From Chloroflexota bacterium (lineage in GTDB: Bacteria > Chloroflexota > Dehalococcoidia > Lucifugimonadales > UBA3495), in the NCBI GenBank assembly GCA_028875655.1, contig JAPPCX010000121.1, positions 1-51,041 on the forward strand: DNA of 51,041 nt. Reading direction: 5' to 3'. The notes beneath the pieces were generated by a model. That model saw only the letters and a program-made list of their open reading frames with translations, searched no databases and was not told the DNA's origin. Within the stretch, counting starts at the first letter, position 1; every line of letters begins with the position of its first letter. Made by a program: the position numbers and the translations under genes. Positions 8,421 to 17,161 of this stretch are shown in pieces.

Positions 8421-9116
8421 ATGAGCATACAAGACACCGTAGGCGTATATGACCAAGCCGAATTCGCCGAAAACCCTGAGGCCCGGTGTTCCATCGTCCT
8501 GATCCTGGATGTGTCCGGCTCCATGGGCGGCCTCAAAATGCAGACCGTGAACCAGGCCCTGGTCAAGTTCGGTGAGATCATCAAGGAGGACTCGGTGACC
8601 GCGCTGCGGGCCGACGTGGCCATCATCGAGTTCGACCACGATGCCCGGGTGGTGCAGGACTTCACCAACGGCACCGACTTTGAGCCGCCCACGCTGTCCG
8701 TCAAAGGAGGCACCAACTACTCCAAGGCCGTCAACCTGGCCCTGGACATTACCGAAGCTCGCAAACAGAGCTACCGGGACGGCGGCATCGCCTATTACCG
8801 CAGCCTGGCCTACTTCCTCAGCGACGGCTACCCGGAACACGACGACGCCGGCGAACTGACCAAAGCCGCAGACCGCCTGAAAGCGGCGGAGGAGAGCCGC
8901 GGCATCGCCTTCTTCTGCTTCGGCATCGGATCGCCGGACCTGCCGGTCGATATGTCGGCCCTCAACGAGCTGGCGCCCAGGGCAGCCATCGAGCTGACCA
9001 ACATGGAACAGCTGGAGGGTTCCATTCAGTGGCTGTCCCGCTCCGTGGCCGCCGTGTCCCAGTCCCAGCCCGGCGAGGCCATCCGCCTGCCAGAACCGGA
9101 CTACCTGGATTTTTAG
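8421..9116 (+). CDS. vWA-domain protein, TerY-like (compact paralogue)
   Basis: 231 residues, with AAGGAGG about 7 nt before the ATG. MIDAS residues are intact: DVSGS, Thr in GGTNYS and Asp in LSDG. It is the size of typical TerY proteins and is the likely ancestral form of the tandem pair, the upstream copy being the expanded one. The conserved tail SIQWLSRSVAAVSQSQPGE is nearly identical in both, suggesting a shared partner. It lies 32 bp after the first vWA gene and is probably co-transcribed. TerY-like proteins are known from tellurite/stress (Ter) systems, but no terD/terC-type gene is present here. Confidence 0.88.
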   Translation: MSIQDTVGVYDQAEFAENPEARCSIVLILDVSGSMGGLKMQTVNQALVKFGEIIKEDSVTALRADVAIIEFDHDARVVQDFTNGTDFEPPTLSVKGGTNYSKAVNLALDITEARKQSYRDGGIAYYRSLAYFLSDGYPEHDDAGELTKAADRLKAAEESRGIAFFCFGIGSPDLPVDMSALNELAPRAAIELTNMEQLEGSIQWLSRSVAAVSQSQPGEAIRLPEPDYLDF

Positions 9117-9167
9117 GCAACTGACAGTACGCGCGCGATAACGGCGGCGTCTCAAGGAGGGCAAGCG

Positions 9168-9260
9168 ATGTCTTGTTTTGTCATGCTGACGCAAGCAGCA
9201 AGCGGCGCAGCTAAAGCAGTCCGTCTTCTTGAAGCTGCGACATCCAACAAGCATGAGTGA
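9168..9260 (+). CDS. Possible small protein, 30 residues
   Basis: Reading frame starting MSCFVMLTQAASGAAKAV and ending ...TSNKHE. It is preceded by one of the best Shine-Dalgarno sequences in the window (AAGGAGG, 7 nt before the ATG). It sits alone in the 200-bp gap between the second vWA gene and the TM2 gene and has no recognisable domain. It could be a genuine small protein, a leader peptide controlling the downstream genes, or the stub of a decayed gene whose ribosome binding site survives. Confidence 0.4.
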   Translation: MSCFVMLTQAASGAAKAVRLLEAATSNKHE

Positions 9261-9316
9261 ACGCTGGGATCCGGAGACCATTTAATTTCTTGAACCGGTA
9301 GGCAAGGGTGTCGGCA

Positions 9317-9958
9317 ATGTTCCCAGCAGGTCCAAAGAATAGAACAACCGCCGCTCATCTGGCGATGTTTGTGGGTTGGATCGGGCTTCATAAGTTTTAT
9401 CTTGGCTACCGGAATGTCGGATTGACCCACATTGCCCTGACCGTGGTTGGGCTGGTGGTATTTCTTGCCATGTGGACCGCGGGCGACCGGGGCAGCGTCA
9501 TCGTAGTTCAGGTAGCGGCGTGGGTAGCCATCCTTCTCGGCTACTTCTACGTCCGGAGGTTCCATTTTGGCGACGCCGTGGCCGAGATAATAAGCCCCGG
9601 CCGGCTGTTGCTCTGGCCCTGGCGATTGATCCGTTACACCTTCGGCCTGGCCGGGGCAGGAGCTAACATGATGGAGGAAGAAGCGCATCAGCAGCGATGG
9701 CGCCGTCGCAGACGACGAGATGACGACGATGGCGGCTGTCTCTCAGCGGGATGTATCGTGATGGCGTTGGGGATACTCCTGTCACTGGCCGTTGTGGCGG
9801 CGATCTTGTTCTTGTACTACCTTATATTCTCCTTGATTGGCTTCATTGCCCTCGCCGCCTCCGTTGCGATTGAGGCGATTGAAGGCGTCATCTACTTGCG
9901 CAAGACCGACACGGAATTTCAGAATGAATACGTCGTTGGTCAGAGACTGTGGTTCTAG
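9317..9958 (+). CDS. TM2-domain membrane protein with the domain split by an insertion
   Basis: 213 residues from the ATG at 9317 (AAGGG upstream; a GTG at 9308 is an alternative). The N-terminal part has the TM2 signature WIGLHKFYLGYRNVGLTHIA (about 21-40). The usual C-terminal end of a TM2 domain, EGVIYLRKTDTEFQNEY, appears only near residues 189-205. In ordinary TM2 proteins these parts are a few tens of residues apart; here about 140 residues intervene, with extra membrane segments and a charged linker (RRRRRRDDDD). It is located between the vWA genes and the kinase, so it may be the membrane partner of the cassette (inference). Confidence 0.75.
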   Translation: MFPAGPKNRTTAAHLAMFVGWIGLHKFYLGYRNVGLTHIALTVVGLVVFLAMWTAGDRGSVIVVQVAAWVAILLGYFYVRRFHFGDAVAEIISPGRLLLWPWRLIRYTFGLAGAGANMMEEEAHQQRWRRRRRRDDDDGGCLSAGCIVMALGILLSLAVVAAILFLYYLIFSLIGFIALAASVAIEAIEGVIYLRKTDTEFQNEYVVGQRLWF

Positions 9959-9970
9959 CCAGGGCATCCC

Positions 9971-12379
9971 ATGACTTCCCCGACAAATCCGCTCGCCGGT
10001 CGCCGCTTTGAAGACGAAAGCGGCAACCCCATCGTGCCGGGCCAAAAGCTGGGCGAAGGCGGCGAGGGGGTGGTGCACCTGGTGGACGGGGACCCCGGCT
10101 CGGTAGTGAAAATCTGGCATCCGGGCCGGACGCCCCAGGACGCCGACGCCAAAATCAGCCACCTGGTGAGCAACCCGGTGACGCCTGGGCTGGGCGTCAC
10201 CTGGCACATCACCTGGCCTCAGCACGAAGTCCGGGAGAGCGGAATCATCGTCGGCTATACCATGCCCACGCTCAACCCCGGCGAATCCTGGGAACCCATT
10301 GTTGAATACTACAACCGACGGGCGGCGCAGGGCACCGGGGCCGCGCAAGCCCGCGAGATCCAGATTGACGACCGGGTGCGCATGGCGCGCAACCTGGCCC
10401 TGGGCTTTCGCGCCGTTCACGACGCCGGCTACGTCATCGGCGACGTCAACGAGAAGAACGTTGAGGTCAACCGGCAGAACGACATCGCCATGGTGGACTG
10501 CGATTCCTACGGGTTCACCGACTCCGCCACCGGACGCACCTTTTCCAACGGCATGGGGCGCCCCGAGTTCCAGGCCCCGGAGGTCCAGGGCGACTACGCC
10601 AACCGCACCCAAAACCATGACCGTTTCGGCCTGGCCGTGGTCATCTTCCACCTGCTCACGGGCTACCATCCCTACACCGTCACCAATCGGCCCAACGTCA
10701 CGCTGCCCGGCGACCGGATCAGCGCCTGGCTGTTTCCGCCGGCAGATCCCGGCCTCAACGCCCCCAGCTCCTACAACGACGCCTGGGATGGGTTGACTGC
10801 CAAGCAGAAGCAGCTGTTTCTGCGCTGCTTCGACCGGGCGCACAAAGATGATCCTCGGCCCACGCCGGAGGAGTGGGTGGAAGCCCTGCTGGAATTGCCG
10901 TCAGTCCCCGCGCCGGCACCGTCACCATCACGGACTCCATCGCCTTCACCGGCCCCGGGGCCGCAGCCGCGGCGCTATTACAGGCCCCCCGGCGCCTCAG
11001 GCGAGAACTGGCTCTATTGGGGGCTGGCGGTGGCCGGCTACGGGGCGCTGATGCCCCTCATGCTATTCAGCCAGTTTCGGCCTTTCTGGTGGCTGTCGCT
11101 GATCCTGGTGGCGGGGGCGTTATTCTATCTTCCGGTTCGGAGGCTGCTCGAATCTCCCATCACCAGGACACGCTGGATCGTGATCGTCGTCGCGTCGTTG
11201 TTCAGCGTCTGGTTCTTGATGGGATTGGTCGGAGCGGCCATATCGGTCTGGCCCTGGTGGTTGTGGCTGGGGTTAGGCATCGGCGCGGCGTTTATCCTGG
11301 GGGTTCCGGCCAGGGGGTGGTTACTCGGACTGATCCGCAGTCCCAACGCCCTGCAACGCTGGATTGCCATCGGCGGGGTGTCTCTGCTCGGCCTCTTCGT
11401 CCTGGTCGGCATGGGGTCTGCGGTCTTCAGGGAATGGGAGGGTTGGCGTTTTGAAAGGCAGTTCCAAGAGGCGAGCAACGCTGCCACCGCCATCCCCGTT
11501 GTCGCCGTGGTAGAACCCACTGACACGCCCGTGCCCACCGACACCCCGTTGCCGCCGCCAACGGATACCCCCACGCTTACGGCCACACCTCCGCCAACTC
11601 CTACCCAAACTCCGGCGCCAACGGCTACTCCAATACCGACACCCGTTCTGGTCGTTGCGCCGCCTACTCCGGTTCCCGTTTTGACCGTGCTGCCGGCAAC
11701 GGCAAATCCAGGGCAAACCGTTACCGTGAAGTTGACCGGATTCCCCCCGTACACGCTGGTGCACGACGTTAGCATCCAGGGCCTTGATATTCTGGGAGAT
11801 CGGACTATCAATACCGACGCGAACGGCGACGCCCTGATTGATGACATCGAAGTTCCGCTCATCATGGACGCCGGCTTTTACGGTGTCTCAGCTACCGTAG
11901 GCGGCATGTCCGCCGTGGTTGGCGATCTGGCGGTCATCGCTATCCCGCCCACCCCAACACCTCCGCCCTACCCCGACCCGGTATTGCTGGCGCAGCGTGG
12001 CGCGCCGCCCGGCCACCTATCCCGCGCGCCAGGCGTCGGTCAATACGTCTCCGGTTGCTTCGTAGGCGACCAAGCCCGGCAGCAATACTGGGTGTACCTG
12101 GCCGACCGGCCCAGCGATACGTTGGAAGGCGCGAGCCACACGATACTGCTGGATTTCAGCAAAACTATCCCCAGGGAAGAACTGCGGGAAGTCTTTCCTG
12201 GGGAGTGCTATTACGTAGGCCCCGTAACCTATCAGACTGACGAATCCGTGGGCCGCTGTCCCGGCACTGTGTACGATACGGCTTGCAGCAGCGACGATAT
12301 GCATTCCACCAGCTTCCGAGTGTACGTCACCGAAGGGACGTTGCGCGAGATTACCGAAGTGCCCCGGTTCGGCAACTGA
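9971..12379 (+). CDS. Transmembrane Ser/Thr protein-kinase-like protein with Thr/Pro-rich ectodomain
   Basis: 802 residues. The N-terminal cytoplasmic kinase domain (about 20-310) has GEGGEGVV (Gly-rich loop, 28-35), Lys47 in VVKIW, catalytic loop GDVNEKN (Asp158, Asn163), metal-binding VDCDS (Asp176), APEV (202-205) and DRFGLAVVIFHLLTG. The GDxNxxN and DCDS forms match the atypical kinases associated with TerY/PP2C partners rather than classical HRD/DFG kinases. After a Pro/Ser linker come about five membrane helices (roughly 347-366, 372-390, 402-425, 428-446, 464-485). These place the C-terminus outside: a Thr/Pro repeat tether (about 515-570), an Ig-like module beginning NPGQTVTVKLTGFPPY, a second Pro stretch and a terminal domain with four Cys. 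Likely role: sensing outside and phosphorylating inside, opposed by the PP2C enzyme. Confidence 0.87.
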   Translation: MTSPTNPLAGRRFEDESGNPIVPGQKLGEGGEGVVHLVDGDPGSVVKIWHPGRTPQDADAKISHLVSNPVTPGLGVTWHITWPQHEVRESGIIVGYTMPTLNPGESWEPIVEYYNRRAAQGTGAAQAREIQIDDRVRMARNLALGFRAVHDAGYVIGDVNEKNVEVNRQNDIAMVDCDSYGFTDSATGRTFSNGMGRPEFQAPEVQGDYANRTQNHDRFGLAVVIFHLLTGYHPYTVTNRPNVTLPGDRISAWLFPPADPGLNAPSSYNDAWDGLTAKQKQLFLRCFDRAHKDDPRPTPEEWVEALLELPSVPAPAPSPSRTPSPSPAPGPQPRRYYRPPGASGENWLYWGLAVAGYGALMPLMLFSQFRPFWWLSLILVAGALFYLPVRRLLESPITRTRWIVIVVASLFSVWFLMGLVGAAISVWPWWLWLGLGIGAAFILGVPARGWLLGLIRSPNALQRWIAIGGVSLLGLFVLVGMGSAVFREWEGWRFERQFQEASNAATAIPVVAVVEPTDTPVPTDTPLPPPTDTPTLTATPPPTPTQTPAPTATPIPTPVLVVAPPTPVPVLTVLPATANPGQTVTVKLTGFPPYTLVHDVSIQGLDILGDRTINTDANGDALIDDIEVPLIMDAGFYGVSATVGGMSAVVGDLAVIAIPPTPTPPPYPDPVLLAQRGAPPGHLSRAPGVGQYVSGCFVGDQARQQYWVYLADRPSDTLEGASHTILLDFSKTIPREELREVFPGECYYVGPVTYQTDESVGRCPGTVYDTACSSDDMHSTSFRVYVTEGTLREITEVPRFGN

Positions 12380-12385
12380 CCTGCG

Positions 12386-13315
12386 CTAGACGGGACCGCC
12401 GCCGGCATAGGGTTTGAGAGCGGCGTAGATCACATCGTTGATGGGAGTGGAAACGCCGGCGGACTCGCCGGCCCGAACCACGGCGCCGTTCAGGGTTTCC
12501 AGCTCCATGGGCCGGCCGGCCATCAGGTCGGCGTGCATGGAGGAACGCATGGCGGCCCCGCCCTCTTCGATGTAATGCAGGGTATCCGGCACGATGCCCT
12601 GGGCCAGATCAACGCCGGCGGCGCGGCCGGTCCGCTCGATCTCCTCCATACAGCCGACGATGATCTTGCGCCATTCGGGTCGGGGTAGCAGGTCGTTGAT
12701 GTACTCACGAGCCAGCGAGGTGGTTCCGGCCATGGTGGCGATGAACAGGAACTTGGTCCAAAGCGTGACAGCAATATCCTCGGAGGCTTCGGCGGGCACG
12801 CCGGCGGCTCGGAAAGCGGCGCAGATTTCCGTCGCGCGTTGGCTGTGAGAGGGATCGGCGCCGCGCACGGGGCCGGTGACGATGCGAACAACTTGGCCGG
12901 ATTGACGAACGACGCCGAGACCGGTGCGACTGGCCTCTATGTAAGCTGCGCCGGGCAGCACCGTAGCGTCGGGAAAGGCGTCCAGCAAGGGTTGGTAGGA
13001 ATCGATACCGTTCTGCAGGCAGAGGACGGCGGTGTCCGGGCCGACCATGGGAGCCATTGCCGGCACGGCGTCGGCGTTGTGGTAGGTCTTGGTGGTGAGC
13101 AGGACCAGGTCCACGGAGCCGACCTCTGCCGGGTCGTCGGTGGCAGAGCAGGACACTACGAACTCGCCGGCCTCGGTTTGCATCCGCAAGCCATCCCTGC
13201 GGATCGTGTCCAGATGCTCACCACGGGCAATGAGGGTTACCTCGTGGCCATCGCGGGCCAGCATGCCGCCGAAGTATCCGCCGATGCTGCCGGCTCCCAT
13301 AACTGCTGCTTTCAT
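12386..13315 (-). CDS. Ketopantoate reductase family (ApbA/PanE-like) oxidoreductase
   Basis: 309 residues from the ATG at 13315 (a TTG at 13327 is an alternative; no clear Shine-Dalgarno). The N-terminal Rossmann motif GAGSIGGYFGGML and the C-terminal helical domain identify the family, which reduces 2-dehydropantoate with NADPH in pantothenate synthesis. The catalytic-Lys helix is present (LWTKFLFIATMAG), but the substrate-binding Asn expected four residues after the Lys is Ile. It may therefore act on another 2-keto acid. The gene ends 6 bp from the converging kinase gene. Confidence 0.8.
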   Translation of the reverse strand: MKAAVMGAGSIGGYFGGMLARDGHEVTLIARGEHLDTIRRDGLRMQTEAGEFVVSCSATDDPAEVGSVDLVLLTTKTYHNADAVPAMAPMVGPDTAVLCLQNGIDSYQPLLDAFPDATVLPGAAYIEASRTGLGVVRQSGQVVRIVTGPVRGADPSHSQRATEICAAFRAAGVPAEASEDIAVTLWTKFLFIATMAGTTSLAREYINDLLPRPEWRKIIVGCMEEIERTGRAAGVDLAQGIVPDTLHYIEEGGAAMRSSMHADLMAGRPMELETLNGAVVRAGESAGVSTPINDVIYAALKPYAGGGPV

Positions 13316-13330
13316 GCGGTTATCCAATGC

Positions 13331-13381
13331 TTCTGAATCTTGAAAATCCCAAAATCCCGCAAATCCTGATTCTGACGAATC
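13331..13381. repeat. Dispersed repeat abutting the galU stop codon (family C)
   Basis: Spacer between galU and the ketopantoate reductase gene. It consists of AATCC-type units ending in AAATCCTGATTCTGACGA directly against the galU stop (complement of 13380-13382). The same end sequence abuts stop codons at 23010 and 46382 and, inverted, at 46266. Confidence 0.6.
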
Positions 13382-14252
13382 ACAGCCGCGCAGCCAATTC
13401 CTTGATCAACTCGGCGGCATCATCCCGCGTATCCTCCCGTTGCAAGGCGTGCTCCAGCGAGGCCCGCAGCAGACCCATGGGGTTGCCGCCGTCGTAGCGG
13501 ATGCCCGCGAACTCGCAGGCGTACAGCGGCGTATCTTCCATCAGCAGGGCCAGGCCGTCGGTGAGCTGGATTTCGTTGCGGGCCCCGGGCGGTGTGCGTT
13601 CCAGGTAGTCGAAAACGGCGGCGGGCAGCAGGTAGCGTCCCACGATGGACAGGTTGGACGGCGCGGTTCCCGGCGGCGGCTTTTCCACCAACGCACGCAC
13701 CCGATGCCCTCCGCCCCCCACCGATTCAGCGTCCACCACGCCATAGTTATGCACCAACTCCCAGGGCACACGCTCCACGGCGACGGCCGCCGCGTCGCCG
13801 GCATCGGCCATCCCCGCCATCATTTGAGACAGGACGCCGGGGCTGTGGGCGATGATGTCGTCGGGCAGGATTACGGCGAACGGTTCGTCGCCCACAGCAT
13901 CGCGGGCGGTGAGCACGGCGTGGCCCAAACCCAGCGGCGCTTCCTGGATGACGAAGGACACGTCAGCCAGACGCGCGCCGGACTGCACCTTCTCCAGCAG
14001 CGCTTTGTCGTCGGCCAGCCGTTCCTCCAGGTCGGGCCGGGGCCGGAAATAGTCGGCGATGCCCTCTTTGCCAGGAGAGGTGACAATGATCACGTCAGTG
14101 ATGCCGGCTTCTGCGGCCTCGGCCACCACGTATTGCAGCATCGGCCGGTCGAGGATGGGCAGCAACTCCTTGGGCACCGAGCGGGTGACGGGCAGGAAAC
14201 GGGTGCCGAGGCCGGCGGCGGGAATTACGGCTTTATGAATGGCGGCAAGCAT
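13380..14252 (-). CDS. galU: UTP--glucose-1-phosphate uridylyltransferase
   Basis: Makes UDP-glucose from UTP and glucose-1-phosphate for cell-envelope and glycan synthesis, in the cytoplasm. The 290-residue length is usual for GalU. The nucleotidyltransferase signature AVIPAAGLGTRFLPVTRSVP, with KELLPILDRPMLQYV following, is present near the N-terminus, and later segments (QEAPLGLGHAV, LVEKPPP, GRYLLP, EIQLTDGL) match the family. There is no Shine-Dalgarno before the ATG, and a TATCAT hexamer lies only 8 nt upstream (14260-14265), so a leaderless transcript is possible. Otherwise it could be read through from the acyl-CoA-dehydrogenase-like gene, which ends 24 bp upstream. Confidence 0.94.
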   Translation of the reverse strand: MLAAIHKAVIPAAGLGTRFLPVTRSVPKELLPILDRPMLQYVVAEAAEAGITDVIIVTSPGKEGIADYFRPRPDLEERLADDKALLEKVQSGARLADVSFVIQEAPLGLGHAVLTARDAVGDEPFAVILPDDIIAHSPGVLSQMMAGMADAGDAAAVAVERVPWELVHNYGVVDAESVGGGGHRVRALVEKPPPGTAPSNLSIVGRYLLPAAVFDYLERTPPGARNEIQLTDGLALLMEDTPLYACEFAGIRYDGGNPMGLLRASLEHALQREDTRDDAAELIKELAARL

Positions 14253-14276
14253 GGCAGGGATGATAGCACGACGGCA

Positions 14277-15461
14277 TCATTCCATCACCCGCGCGTCCGG
14301 CAAGCCCAGCAGGAATTGACCGTGGTTCTCGTAGGCGGTGTCGCTGACCATCTGGTGCTGCGCGGCGGCGTGGATGTCGCGGAGGCACTGTTGCAGGATG
14401 TTGCCGGCGAACAGCGCCTCGCCTCCCCCGTATCGGAACGCTTGCGACGCCACCTCGGCGGCAACGTCCGTGGTGTAAGTGGCGACGGAGCGCATCTGCG
14501 CCTGCAATGGCGGTGGCGGGGTCTGTCCATCGCAGACGCATTCCCAAGCCTCTCCCAGGATTTCCACGTTGAGGACGCGGGCGGCCCGCAGTTGCATGTC
14601 GCACTCACCCAACACCCGCTGAAATGTTGGGCGGTTGGCCACCAGGTTGGCCGAGTTGTACCCGCGAATCTTGGACGCCGCCAGCTCGGTGACCGCGTCC
14701 AGCGCCCGGCGTCCCACGCCCAGGGCAAAGGCCGAATGCTCGTTGGTGACGAAACCGGGCCGCCCCAAACGGTACAGTCCGCCGCCGCGACGCGGTTCCA
14801 CCGACGTGGCATCCCAGGCGAACCCATACGGCACGAACAGGCCATCCACCGAAAAATCGCAGCTGCCCGTCCCCCGTAGGCCCATCACCTGCCAGTTGTC
14901 ATGTACCTTGACCTTGTGCCGCGGCATCGCTACCCGCAACTGACGCGGGTATCCGTCGATCCCACCGTCCACCCGCGCGCCGGCCGAGACCCACTCGGCA
15001 TGCCGTATCCCGCTGCCAAACTGCCAACGTCCGGTCAGACGGTAGCCGCCATCAACGGGTGTTGCGATGCCTGACGGCGCGGCGGCGCCCGCGACTTTGG
15101 GAGGCCGCCCGCCCGAGAAAATTTCCTCTATTGAGTCATCGGGGAGAAACGCCCCCAAACTGCCCAGGCTGGCCGCGCCGATCATCAGACACCAGCCGGA
15201 CGCCGGGTCGATGCGGCTGACCGCCTCCAGCACGTCCAGCTGGGTGACCGGGTCGGCTTCGGCTCCGCCCAGCACATGAGGCAGCTTGAGCCGGAGCAAC
15301 CCCGACTCGTAAAGGGCTTCTACGGACGCCTGCGGCAGGGTTTCAGACTCTTCGCCAGCTTGGGCATTGGCTTCCAGGGTGGCCCGGACGCTTTCCACCG
15401 CATCCATCAGCACGCGGCGTTTCGCTGCGGTATCGATAGGGAAAGAAATCGGGGCTGGCAT
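14277..15461 (-). CDS. Acyl-CoA dehydrogenase superfamily flavoprotein (HsaA/DszC-like)
   Basis: 394 residues, with GGGAG 9 nt before the ATG. The domain order is N-terminal helices, a middle beta domain (RLTGRWQFGSGIRHAEW, then VMGLRGTGSCDFSVDGLFVP) and C-terminal helices. The pattern GRWQFGSGxxHAxW and the acyl-CoA-dehydrogenase C-2 style C-terminus resemble flavin-dependent monooxygenases (HsaA, DszC, HpaB-like oxygenase components) more than true dehydrogenases, and no catalytic Glu of the classical type was identified. The substrate is unknown; no reductase partner gene lies adjacent. Confidence 0.82.
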   Translation of the reverse strand: MPAPISFPIDTAAKRRVLMDAVESVRATLEANAQAGEESETLPQASVEALYESGLLRLKLPHVLGGAEADPVTQLDVLEAVSRIDPASGWCLMIGAASLGSLGAFLPDDSIEEIFSGGRPPKVAGAAAPSGIATPVDGGYRLTGRWQFGSGIRHAEWVSAGARVDGGIDGYPRQLRVAMPRHKVKVHDNWQVMGLRGTGSCDFSVDGLFVPYGFAWDATSVEPRRGGGLYRLGRPGFVTNEHSAFALGVGRRALDAVTELAASKIRGYNSANLVANRPTFQRVLGECDMQLRAARVLNVEILGEAWECVCDGQTPPPPLQAQMRSVATYTTDVAAEVASQAFRYGGGEALFAGNILQQCLRDIHAAAQHQMVSDTAYENHGQFLLGLPDARVME

Positions 15462-15545
15462 CGCTGGTCTCTCCCGCGCTTATTTTGTGTCTGGTGGTGT
15501 ATTCCGGCCTGGCTGCGTCAACCGCAGCCTGATTCGTCAGGAACC

Positions 15546-17159
15546 CTAACGGTAACCCGTAGGTGGGGTTACATCGTGAAAAATGGAGTATTGCGAGATC
15601 AGTGCGTCCTCGTCCTCAACCTTGCCCCACAGCATTACTGTGTACACGCCACTGCCGTTTTTTCGGAGAACATCGCTGAGGTCCGCCCGCACGGCAAACG
15701 ATGCTCCGGTGGAGTTTACTTCCTTTGCCGTAATCCAGGGAACATAAATTACCTGTGGCGACCGCTGTTCGCTGGAATTGTATGCTTCCTGCCAAAGCCG
15801 ATGAGCTTCGTTAGGAGATCGCGCTGCCGGCGCATCAGTCGGAACATCGTAGGGGTTGGGGCAGGGATTGTAGGTAATGCTGAACTCGTGTGTGTTGTAG
15901 CGCCAGCCTCCAGTCAGGGGCTTTCGCAAGCCGGCTACCGGCCGTCCGTTATCGTAGCAGTAGGTTCGCGCTACCTGTCCGCGCGTTAGCGTGTGGGGCG
16001 GTGGATCATAATAGATCATCTGGCCCGTATCGGCGTTGAATCGTGCGCCATTCCTGGTTTTGCCTGAAAAGGATAAGACTCCATCCACGATTGACGGCAA
16101 ACGATCATATTCAACGTAGTCGCCCTCAAAGTGCTGGTACATTAGCGTGTTGTATTTATCCCAGGCAAGGCCGATGTTGACCTTCTTGTGGCTAAGATCA
16201 AGCAGGTTGCGACGATGGCCGGGGCTTCTCATCCATCCAGCCATCGTCTCGTCAATTTCGCGTCTGATAGTATCCTTTGCGGCGTAGCCGTCAGAGGCTT
16301 TGATGCAGTAATCCAGCCCACTCCCATTTTCGCCGTTAGACTGGTAGCCGCCGGCCAGGCTGTAGCGCATATAAGGCTTCAAGCCATCAACGCCCCAGTG
16401 GGATGAAAAACAGTTGTCCAGCGCGGCTTCAGCGTGCAGCTGGGCGGCGATGTTGTCGCCCAGGACAACCGCGCCAACTCCCGCCTTCTTGCGCTCGGCA
16501 TTGATAAGGGAGAGCATATAGCGCTTTTCTTCAAGGTGCCGCAAATCCGGGGATATGGCGAGCGCCGGCTGCGGAGTGGCGGTTGGAACGGGAGTTTGGG
16601 TTGGTAAAGGTGTAGCGGTCGGCATCGGAGAGCCGGTCGGCGTTGGTTGCGGCGTTGCAAGGGTTGAAGCCATCGCCGCTGCCACCAACTCAGGGAACAC
16701 GCCCCCGCAGTAACGTTCTACCAGCGTCCGAACATCCGCCACAGTCTGGCGTCCTTCCTCAATGGCGGAATTAGCAGCCCAGAACCGATGCTCCCTGTCC
16801 CGTCCCGAATACTGCCCGTCGCATTCGGCAAAAGCGTTGACCACAATTTCCCGTTCGGTGGGCGGAATTGTCGTGGGAGTTGGCGTCGGATGCGGTGTCA
16901 CTGTTGACGTTGGTGTTGGAGGTGGGGCCGGCGTATCGGTCGGGTAAGGTGTCGTCGTCGGCAGTGGCGTTTCAGTGGGAGGCGGCTCCGGTGTGGGAGT
17001 CAGGGTTGGCGACGGTTCCGGCGCGGGGGTTGTGGGGGTTGCGGAACGTACGGATACTTCCACATCCACTGGGTTGCGGTCCAAGTACAGCATGGCCGCG
17101 TACACAACGCCGCCTCCCACGATGGCGGCAATCACTATGACGACCAGTGTACGCGCCAT
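15546..17159 (-). CDS. Membrane-anchored CAP/SCP (PR-1-like) domain protein
   Basis: 537 residues. The ATG at 17159 gives an N-terminal membrane anchor (MARTLVVIVIAAIVGGGVVY); the open frame upstream to 17501 is antisense to the neighbouring oxidoreductase and is rejected. Two Thr/Pro-rich tethers (about 40-105 and 185-225) flank a small Cys-containing segment. The CAP domain follows: LINAERKKAGV, then an LHAEAALDNC stretch, NGENG and GWMRSPGHRRNLLD. CAP domains occur in secreted bacterial proteins of mostly unknown function. The tether style (TPTPEPPPTETP) is typical of Chloroflexota surface proteins. The start lies 2 bp after the stop of the LLM gene, so the two are probably co-transcribed. 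Confidence 0.85.
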   Translation of the reverse strand: MARTLVVIVIAAIVGGGVVYAAMLYLDRNPVDVEVSVRSATPTTPAPEPSPTLTPTPEPPPTETPLPTTTPYPTDTPAPPPTPTSTVTPHPTPTPTTIPPTEREIVVNAFAECDGQYSGRDREHRFWAANSAIEEGRQTVADVRTLVERYCGGVFPELVAAAMASTLATPQPTPTGSPMPTATPLPTQTPVPTATPQPALAISPDLRHLEEKRYMLSLINAERKKAGVGAVVLGDNIAAQLHAEAALDNCFSSHWGVDGLKPYMRYSLAGGYQSNGENGSGLDYCIKASDGYAAKDTIRREIDETMAGWMRSPGHRRNLLDLSHKKVNIGLAWDKYNTLMYQHFEGDYVEYDRLPSIVDGVLSFSGKTRNGARFNADTGQMIYYDPPPHTLTRGQVARTYCYDNGRPVAGLRKPLTGGWRYNTHEFSITYNPCPNPYDVPTDAPAARSPNEAHRLWQEAYNSSEQRSPQVIYVPWITAKEVNSTGASFAVRADLSDVLRKNGSGVYTVMLWGKVEDEDALISQYSIFHDVTPPTGYR

Positions 17160-17161
17160 TC

